Assembly: GCA_045104975.1 (NCBI GenBank)
Contig: JBGCCY010000001.1
Coordinates: 1 to 57,770 of the forward strand
Direction: 5' to 3'
Source of the DNA: CAJQQY01 sp045104975
Lineage (GTDB): Bacteria > Bacteroidota > Bacteroidia > Chitinophagales > Saprospiraceae
Length of the DNA stretch: 57,770 nucleotides
Shown here: positions 52,373 through 57,770 of the stretch, piece after piece
Layout: every line of letters begins with the position of its first letter
Numbering within the stretch: the stretch's first letter is position 1
Notes under the pieces: generated by a model
What the model saw: only the letters and a program-made list of their open reading frames with translations
The model's database searches: none
What the model was told of the DNA's origin: nothing
Position numbers and translations under genes: made by a program

Positions 52373-55300
52373 ATGAATTTTACAAAATTTGCTTTAGAAA
52401 ATACACGAGTAACCATGATGGTGCTCATTGTTATTTTTATCATGGGACTTACCTCTTACAGTAATTTGTCGAGAAATAGTATGCCGCCATTTACGATTCG
52501 AGTAGCAACTGTTGTTACTCAATTCCCTGGAGCATCTCCCGAAAGAGTAGAACAATTAATTACTAAACAAATTGAGGAAGTGACTCAAGAACTTCCTGAA
52601 TTAGATGATGTAACTAGCGAAAGTAGAACTGGACTTTCTATCGTTACGGTAAGTTTAAAACCAGATATTAAAGAAAAAGATTTGCAACCTGTCTGGGATA
52701 AGTTGCGAAGAAAAGTAAATGCCATCCAAGACAAATTACCCGATGGTTCTCGTCCTCCCAATATCAATGACGATGGCTTTGGAACAGTCTATGGAGTGAT
52801 GCTTGGATTAACAGGTGATGGTTTCTCTAATGCTGAACTCAAAGAAGAGGCGGAACACATCAGAGATGATATTGTAAAAATGGATGACGCAGCGGAAGTT
52901 GAATTAAAAGGTATTTTGGAGGAACAAATTTATATTGAATTCGACAATGCCCGATTGGCAGAATTAGGACTCTCATCTGGAATGCTCCAAAATTTTATTG
53001 CAACAACGAACATTGTCTTCTCTGGCGGTCAAATTGGGTTAGGAGAGGAGCGAATTGCTTTGGAACCTACAGGGAATTTTGAATCTATTGATGATCTGAA
53101 ACGAACCATCTTAACACTTCCAAATGGAAGTAAAATAGAGTTAGGCAATATTGCTGAGATTACTCGTGCCTATAAATCTCCTGCGGAAAAACTAGTTCGT
53201 GTCAATGGCCAAGAAGGCGTTGCGATAGCGGTATCTCTAAAAGATGGAGCAAACATAATTCGACTTGGAGAATTATTGGACGAGAAAGTCATTCAATATA
53301 ACAATAGTATTCCGGTGGGAATGCAGATAGGTAGAATGGCTGCTCAAGATTTTTATGTTGACAAAAAAGTATCGGATTTTTTAAGTAATGTGTATCAATC
53401 AGTAGGAATTGTATTGGTGGTAATGTTATTGTTTTTAGGTTTCCGAACAGGACTAGTGGTAGCTAGTTTAATTCCGATGGCGATGGTCATGACCATTTGG
53501 TTGATGTATTTAGCTGGGATAGGTTTGAACCAAGTTTCATTAGCGGCATTGATTATGGCATTGGGATTATTGGTGGATAATGCTATCGTAGTTTCAGAAG
53601 CAATGATGGTGAAAATGGAAGAAGGAATAAAACCTTTTCCCGCAGCGATAGCTGCTTGTGGAGAATTAATGATCCCTTTATTAGTTTCTTCTTTAACTAC
53701 CTCGGCCGCATTTTTAGCTTTTTATTTAGCGGAGAATGCAATGGGTGAAATCATGGGACCTCTTTTCGTAGTGATTAGTTTGGCGCTGTTGTCTTCTTGG
53801 ATCTTGGCGATGACGATGATTCCTTTTTTAGGAGAACGGTTTATGAAAGTAGATCAAAAAGATGCAGAAGTGGAAGAGACTGGGATGTTCGCACGACTCA
53901 ATGCTTGGTATAAAAAGTTGATCGAAGGAGCATTGGGTTTTCCATTGATTACCATTGGGGTAATCGTTGCCATGTTCTTTGGTAGTCTTTCTCTTTTTGG
54001 AAAATTACCATTTATCTTTTTTCCTGATAGCGATAGAAATTTAATTACGTTGGATATGAATTTACCTTTGGGGACAAAAATAGAACGTACACAAGAGGTC
54101 GTAAAAACTATCGAAAAGTATATTCAAAAGGAATTATTGACTAATGAAAATCGAACGAAAGGAATTGCAGATTGGTCTTCCTTTATTGGCGAAGGGCCAT
54201 CTTCTTACGATCAAGGTTATCAACCCGGTCAAGCCAATTCAGGTTATGCACACATCTTGTTGAACACCTCTTCTTTCGAAGATAATAATTATGTAACTCA
54301 AAAGTTAGATAAATTTTGTTTGGAAAATTTCCCTAACGTCAAGGCTACCATTGGTGCATTGGCAGGTGGTGGTGGTGGTGGATCAGATGTTGAAATCAAA
54401 GTGATCGGTAATTCTCCACAAGAATTATATCGGATCAGCGAAGCAATCAAGCAAAAAATAAATAGTGTACCAGGCACAAAAAATATCAATGATAATTGGG
54501 GAGCTAAAATCAAAAAACTAATTGTAGATATTGATCCTAATAAAGGAAATCGTGCTGGTTTGAGTAATCAAGATATTGCCATCTCTTTGCAAACTGCATT
54601 GAATGGATCCAACGCTGGCTCGTTTCGAGATGGTGATAATAATATTCCAATCATCATGCGAAACAAGGGAAGTCAAGAATTGAATGTCCATGATTTGGAT
54701 GGAGTAAATATTATAGCTCAGTCTTCTGGGCAAAATGTTCCGCTAGTTCAAGTCGCTGAAATTGAACCTGATTGGCAATATCCAAAAATCCTTCGGAGGA
54801 ATTTATTTAGAAGTATGACCATAAGTTGTGATGCTGTGGATGGGTTTACTGCATCTGATTTGACTAGTGAAATATTGCCTTGGTTAGAAGAGAATTCTAA
54901 AAATTGGTCTCCCGGATATTCCTATACTTTGGGTGGAGAATCTGAACAAAGTGGTGAAGCAATGGGCGCCGTCATCGAGAAATTACCGTTGGCAGGTTTT
55001 ATTATTTTATTGCTTTTGATTATGCAATTTAATTCATTTCGAAAAACCTTTATTGTCTTGGCTACTATTCCATTAGGATTGATTGGAGTTATTTTAGGAC
55101 TTTTGGTTTTCAAATCTTCTTTTGGATTTATGGCATTTCTAGGTGTAATTTCTTTGGCGGGGATTGTTATCAATAATGCAATTGTATTGTTAGATAGAAT
55201 CAAAATTGAAATTGATGAATTGGGGAAATCAGAATATGATGGAATCGTTGCAGCAGCGCAACAACGATTTAGACCCATTTTATTAACAACATTTACAACG

Positions 55301-55456
55301 ACTTTGGGATTGATACCTTTATACTTAGGTGGTGGTGCAATGTGGGAACCTATGGCAATTTCGATAATGATAGGACTACTTTTTGCAACCGTAATTACCT
55401 TGTTATTTGTACCGGTGATGTATAAAGTATTATTTCGAGTAAAACGGGAGAATTGA
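52373..55456 (+). CDS. RND family efflux transporter permease
   Basis: 1027 residues, the usual length for AcrB/HAE1-like pumps. TM1 follows LENTRVTMMVLIVIFIMG; the porter domains follow with FPGASPERVEQLITKQIEE. TM4 has ALGLLVDNAIVVSEAMM with Asp402 and Asn403 at the positions of the AcrB Asp407/Asp408 pair, so one of the two proton-relay acids is Asn. The second half repeats the fold (GFIILLLLIMQFNSFRKTFIVLATIPLGLIGVILGLLV; GVISLAGIVINNAIVLLD). A glycine run (GALAGGGGGGSDVEIKV) starts the second porter domain. It would export drugs or lipophilic compounds using the proton gradient. Third gene of the TetR-controlled operon. Confidence 0.94.
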   Translation: MNFTKFALENTRVTMMVLIVIFIMGLTSYSNLSRNSMPPFTIRVATVVTQFPGASPERVEQLITKQIEEVTQELPELDDVTSESRTGLSIVTVSLKPDIKEKDLQPVWDKLRRKVNAIQDKLPDGSRPPNINDDGFGTVYGVMLGLTGDGFSNAELKEEAEHIRDDIVKMDDAAEVELKGILEEQIYIEFDNARLAELGLSSGMLQNFIATTNIVFSGGQIGLGEERIALEPTGNFESIDDLKRTILTLPNGSKIELGNIAEITRAYKSPAEKLVRVNGQEGVAIAVSLKDGANIIRLGELLDEKVIQYNNSIPVGMQIGRMAAQDFYVDKKVSDFLSNVYQSVGIVLVVMLLFLGFRTGLVVASLIPMAMVMTIWLMYLAGIGLNQVSLAALIMALGLLVDNAIVVSEAMMVKMEEGIKPFPAAIAACGELMIPLLVSSLTTSAAFLAFYLAENAMGEIMGPLFVVISLALLSSWILAMTMIPFLGERFMKVDQKDAEVEETGMFARLNAWYKKLIEGALGFPLITIGVIVAMFFGSLSLFGKLPFIFFPDSDRNLITLDMNLPLGTKIERTQEVVKTIEKYIQKELLTNENRTKGIADWSSFIGEGPSSYDQGYQPGQANSGYAHILLNTSSFEDNNYVTQKLDKFCLENFPNVKATIGALAGGGGGGSDVEIKVIGNSPQELYRISEAIKQKINSVPGTKNINDNWGAKIKKLIVDIDPNKGNRAGLSNQDIAISLQTALNGSNAGSFRDGDNNIPIIMRNKGSQELNVHDLDGVNIIAQSSGQNVPLVQVAEIEPDWQYPKILRRNLFRSMTISCDAVDGFTASDLTSEILPWLEENSKNWSPGYSYTLGGESEQSGEAMGAVIEKLPLAGFIILLLLIMQFNSFRKTFIVLATIPLGLIGVILGLLVFKSSFGFMAFLGVISLAGIVINNAIVLLDRIKIEIDELGKSEYDGIVAAAQQRFRPILLTTFTTTLGLIPLYLGGGAMWEPMAISIMIGLLFATVITLLFVPVMYKVLFRVKREN

Positions 55457-55497
55457 TATAACGAAGAGGTGCAAAGGCGAAAGACATGTTTTTTTGC

Positions 55498-55540
55498 AAA
55501 GAAAATAATATGAAAGATATATTCATATTATTTTCTTTTT
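55498..55540 (+). terminator. Terminator of the efflux operon
   Basis: Perfect 17-bp stem (55498-55514 with 55522-55538), 7-nt loop, ending in T-rich sequence, about 40 bp after the pump stop codon. Confidence 0.82.
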
Positions 55541-55683
55541 CATCTAATGAATTTCAAGATGCTGTTTTGTATTTTAAATCTCAAGTAAAAATATATAACT
55601 TGATCTGAATAATTAAATTATTTATATTTTGAAAATTGCTTGGATTAACTCAAGCATTAGCCTTGTTCTAAAATTCGAACTCA

Positions 55684-56439
55684 ATGGATTATTACCAACT
55701 TCCACCCGATGATTTTTTAAAAGACTTTATAAGATGTTATTGGTGGTTGGATAATTCAACAGACCAAGATTTAAAATTTTCCATTTTGCCAGATGGTTGT
55801 TTTGATCTTATCATTTTATTCAAAAATTATAAACAAGATCATATTTCTTTGTCTGGACTTTGGTCTAAAAAAACGGAAGTTACTGTTCCTCCGAACACTC
55901 AACTTTTTGGAATTCAATTTAGATTATTGGCGGTGGATTATATTTTTCAAGAAAAAATTGCATCCATGCTTAATCAGCAAAAAAATCTAAAAGATGATTA
56001 TTGGGCGTTGGATTCGTTTTCGTTGTTTGATAATGATCGAGCAGAATTAGTGAAACAGTTGGATGGGAAAATTTACTCATGTATAAATTCCAAGAAAGAA
56101 ATAGACGCAAGGAAGCAAAAACTATTTAAACTATTATATCAGACTAAAGGAAACGAACCGACTGATTTTTATGCTCAGCAAGTGTTTTGGTCAAGACGTC
56201 AAATCACAAGATATTTTCAAAATAGATTTGGTCTTTCGCTAAAAGCTTATTGTAATATTTTAAAATGTTCTGCCTCTTTTAAGCATTTAAAAAAAGGACA
56301 ACTCTATCCTGAACAAAATTATTTTGACCAGTCTCATTTTATAAAATCACTCAAAAAACACACCGGCAATACGCCTAAAGATTTATTCGAGAATAAAAAC
56401 GACCGTTTTTTACAATTAACTATTATTCCTAAAAAGTAG
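55684..56439 (+). CDS. AraC-type regulator with DUF6597-like N-terminal domain
   Basis: 251 residues. The N-terminal part (1-115) starts YYQLPPDDFLKDFIRCYWWLDN and has SILPDGCFDLIILFKN and FGIQFRLLAVDYIF, the signature of the sensor domain found in many Bacteroidota AraC-like proteins. The C-terminal HTH_18-type domain (about 160-240) has QQVFWSRRQITRYFQNRFGLSLKAYCNILKCSASFKHL and NYFDQSHFIKSLKKHTGNTPKDL. It is 74 bp upstream of the dehalogenase-like hydrolase gene on the same strand and may control it. Confidence 0.9.
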   Translation: MDYYQLPPDDFLKDFIRCYWWLDNSTDQDLKFSILPDGCFDLIILFKNYKQDHISLSGLWSKKTEVTVPPNTQLFGIQFRLLAVDYIFQEKIASMLNQQKNLKDDYWALDSFSLFDNDRAELVKQLDGKIYSCINSKKEIDARKQKLFKLLYQTKGNEPTDFYAQQVFWSRRQITRYFQNRFGLSLKAYCNILKCSASFKHLKKGQLYPEQNYFDQSHFIKSLKKHTGNTPKDLFENKNDRFLQLTIIPKK

Positions 56440-56513
56440 CTTGCAGTATTAAAAAAAATAAGGAATGCGAAAATTCTGAATCTATTTAGCTTGCATTCCT
56501 AAATACGCACAAA

Positions 56514-57392
56514 ATGGATAATGAAATTCTTTTATGGAAAAACAAAGGCCAATTTTTAGAAATTAATGGGCATCAAATTTTTTATATTCAAGAGGGTAGT
56601 GGACCGCAATTACTCATCCTTCATGGCTATCCTTATAATACATTTGAATGGAAATTTGTCTGGAAGGAATTAGTCAAAAAATATTCGATAGTCACGTTTG
56701 ATTATTTGGGAATGGGGTTTTCGGATAAACCTCAAGATCATGTTTATAGTTTTCGAGAGCATTGCGAAATGATCAATCAATTGCTTGATATTTTGAATAT
56801 TAATACGACTCATATTTTATCACATGATCTAGGAGTAAGTATTGCACAAGAGTTGATCGCTAGAGATCGAGAAGGAAAAAATAATTTTAAAATCGAGTCT
56901 TTAGTTTATATGAATGGTGGATTGTTTATGGACACCTATCAACCTAGATTAATCCAAAGATTACTTTCGCAATCACCGAAGCCAATCGGCAAACTTTTAA
57001 GCAATTTACTCTCCAAACCAAAGTTAGATAAAACTATCAAAAATGTTTTTGGACCTGAAACTCAACCTTCTGAATTGTTGCTCCAACAATTTTGGGACAT
57101 CCTAAATTATAAAGATGGAAAAGCCATTGCTTACCTCATCGGAAGATTAGTTTTTGATAAAGTCAATCATCAAGAACGATGGATTAGCGCCATGCAATCT
57201 ACCTCGGTTCCAATGTGTTTTATCAATGGACCGTCCGATCCTAATTCAGGAATTCATATGGCTAATCGCTACGAAGAATTAATTCCGAATCCGAATGTGA
57301 AATTGTTGGATGATAATATTGGGCATTGGCCTCAGATAGAAGATCCAAAAGGAGTTTTGGATGCTTATTTTAAATTTAGAGAAGAGACCTAA
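56514..57392 (+). CDS. Alpha/beta hydrolase, haloalkane dehalogenase/epoxide hydrolase-like
   Basis: 292 residues, cytoplasmic. Oxyanion region LLILHGYP (33-40), FDYLGMGFSDKP (62-73), and the nucleophile elbow SHDLGVS (103-109), where the nucleophile is Asp105, as in haloalkane dehalogenases and epoxide hydrolases, not Ser. The catalytic His lies in DNIGHWPQIEDP near the C-terminus. A lid domain lies between about 135 and 225. The substrate (halogenated alkane, epoxide or other) is unknown; a second halide-binding Trp is not obvious at the elbow (Leu follows the Asp where dehalogenases have Trp), so epoxide hydrolase activity or another reaction is as likely. Confidence 0.85.
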   Translation: MDNEILLWKNKGQFLEINGHQIFYIQEGSGPQLLILHGYPYNTFEWKFVWKELVKKYSIVTFDYLGMGFSDKPQDHVYSFREHCEMINQLLDILNINTTHILSHDLGVSIAQELIARDREGKNNFKIESLVYMNGGLFMDTYQPRLIQRLLSQSPKPIGKLLSNLLSKPKLDKTIKNVFGPETQPSELLLQQFWDILNYKDGKAIAYLIGRLVFDKVNHQERWISAMQSTSVPMCFINGPSDPNSGIHMANRYEELIPNPNVKLLDDNIGHWPQIEDPKGVLDAYFKFREET

Positions 57393-57524
57393 AAATAGAT
57401 TAGAGTTAATACAAGCGCTATTAGTTTTACTACCATGAGGAAATCGAAATTTAAGAAAAACTTAAAATATTTGATTCATGTCTTTTCCACGATAAAATCT
57501 ATTTTATTAAGTGGATGGATTTTA

Positions 57525-57554
57525 AAATTATATTCTAATTTTAGAATATAATTT
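57525..57554. promoter_or_regulatory. Palindromic operator-like site
   Basis: Perfect 14-bp inverted arms (57525-57538 and 57541-57554), separated by 2 bp, with core TATTCTAAttTTAGAATA. It is 22 bp upstream of the lipoprotein start at 57577. The near-zero spacer argues for a protein-binding site rather than an RNA hairpin. Confidence 0.5.
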
Positions 57555-57576
57555 TACTACTTCAATATTTTAGTTT

Positions 57577-57770
57577 ATGAAAAATGAAATCCTTTTATTC
57601 TTACTTTTTGGTTGTATTATTTTTTCTCAATCTTCTTGCAAATCTGATGATAGAGGTCATGGACAAGGAGGTCAAATGTTTGCAAATTTTTGGCAAGGGC
57701 CAGAACCTTTTACAAATGAGGAACTAGCTATTTTAAATGAAACTTTAAATATTTCAAATACACTTCCCGA
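57577..57770 (+). CDS. Putative lipoprotein, N-terminal part (cut by window edge)
   Basis: 64 residues visible from ATG 57577. The signal MKNEILLFLLFGCIIFSQSSC has a lipobox-like SSC with Cys21; then a Gly/His-rich stretch (RGHGQGG) and FANFWQGPEPFTNEELAILNETLNISN. No family recognised. It lies directly behind a palindromic operator-like site. Confidence 0.6.
   Translation, partial: MKNEILLFLLFGCIIFSQSSCKSDDRGHGQGGQMFANFWQGPEPFTNEELAILNETLNISNTLP

Noticed and set aside
56461..56500. Inverted repeat aggaatgc/gcattcct as terminator of the AraC-type gene
   Set aside because: Only 8 bp of stem with a 24-nt loop and no T-run; too weak to call.

Overview
The window is AT-rich DNA from a gliding-type member of the Bacteroidota, most likely of the Saprospiria/Saprospiraceae kind. 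The phylum call rests on several things seen together: giant PKD-repeat proteins with gliding-type (CHU_C) C-terminal domains, a T9SS sorting tail, a PorP/SprF family protein, many OmpA-like and galactose-binding-like exported proteins, Bacteroidota-style -7 boxes (TAnnTTTG), and starts that lack Shine-Dalgarno sites. The family-level call is inference. No tRNA, rRNA, CRISPR array, intact transposase or phage gene was seen.

Layout. 1-5.9 kb (minus strand): the 5' part of an M20 dipeptidase gene, topoisomerase III, an RhlE-like DEAD-box helicase and a membrane fatty acid desaturase. 6.3-10 kb (minus): a GNAT / esterase / GNAT operon, then a tocopherol-cyclase-like gene followed by a MerT-like membrane segment fused to a GDCCVxC zinc-ribbon-like domain. 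Between these lies a GC-richer, gene-poor stretch with its own plus-strand promoter. 10.3-14.2 kb: an FKBP lipoprotein, a T9SS-exported protein made of ten ~43-residue repeats, and a thioredoxin-like protein. 14.3-21 kb: two OmpA proteins with different N-terminal binding modules, proC, and a plus-strand pair made of a membrane-anchored double-OmpA protein and a membrane-anchored coiled-coil/tandem helix-hairpin-helix protein, then a small secreted protein. 21-24 kb (minus): VOC protein, APC permease and Rieske oxygenase.

24.4-41.4 kb is dominated by two giant surface or secreted proteins of 1861 and 2513 residues. The second lies directly downstream of a porP/sprF-like gene in an apparent operon. 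Between the giants are YigZ, a YCII lipoprotein and a papain-like lipoprotein. 41.8-46.9 kb: an orphan NarL-type response regulator, GrpB, a Tat-exported Gfo/Idh/MocA oxidoreductase, a MITE-like element just upstream of a doubly broken dihaem cytochrome c gene, and an ECF sigma factor with a membrane TPR protein as probable anti-sigma partner. 47-55.5 kb: remnants or short genes, then a TetR regulator and a tripartite RND efflux operon whose outer-membrane subunit carries an N-terminal substrate-binding-protein-like domain. The same 18-bp palindromic motif lies before tetR and before the efflux operon. 55.7 kb to the end: an AraC-type regulator, a dehalogenase-like hydrolase and the start of a lipoprotein gene.

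The best candidates for undescribed biology are the binding-domain/TolC fusion with its TetR operators, the envelope OmpA plus coiled-coil/HhH pair, the MerT-like/GDCCVxC fusion next to a tocopherol cyclase homologue, and the two-copy inverted-repeat element, one copy of which abuts a decayed cytochrome gene. All domain assignments were made by eye from sequence motifs; no database search was run.
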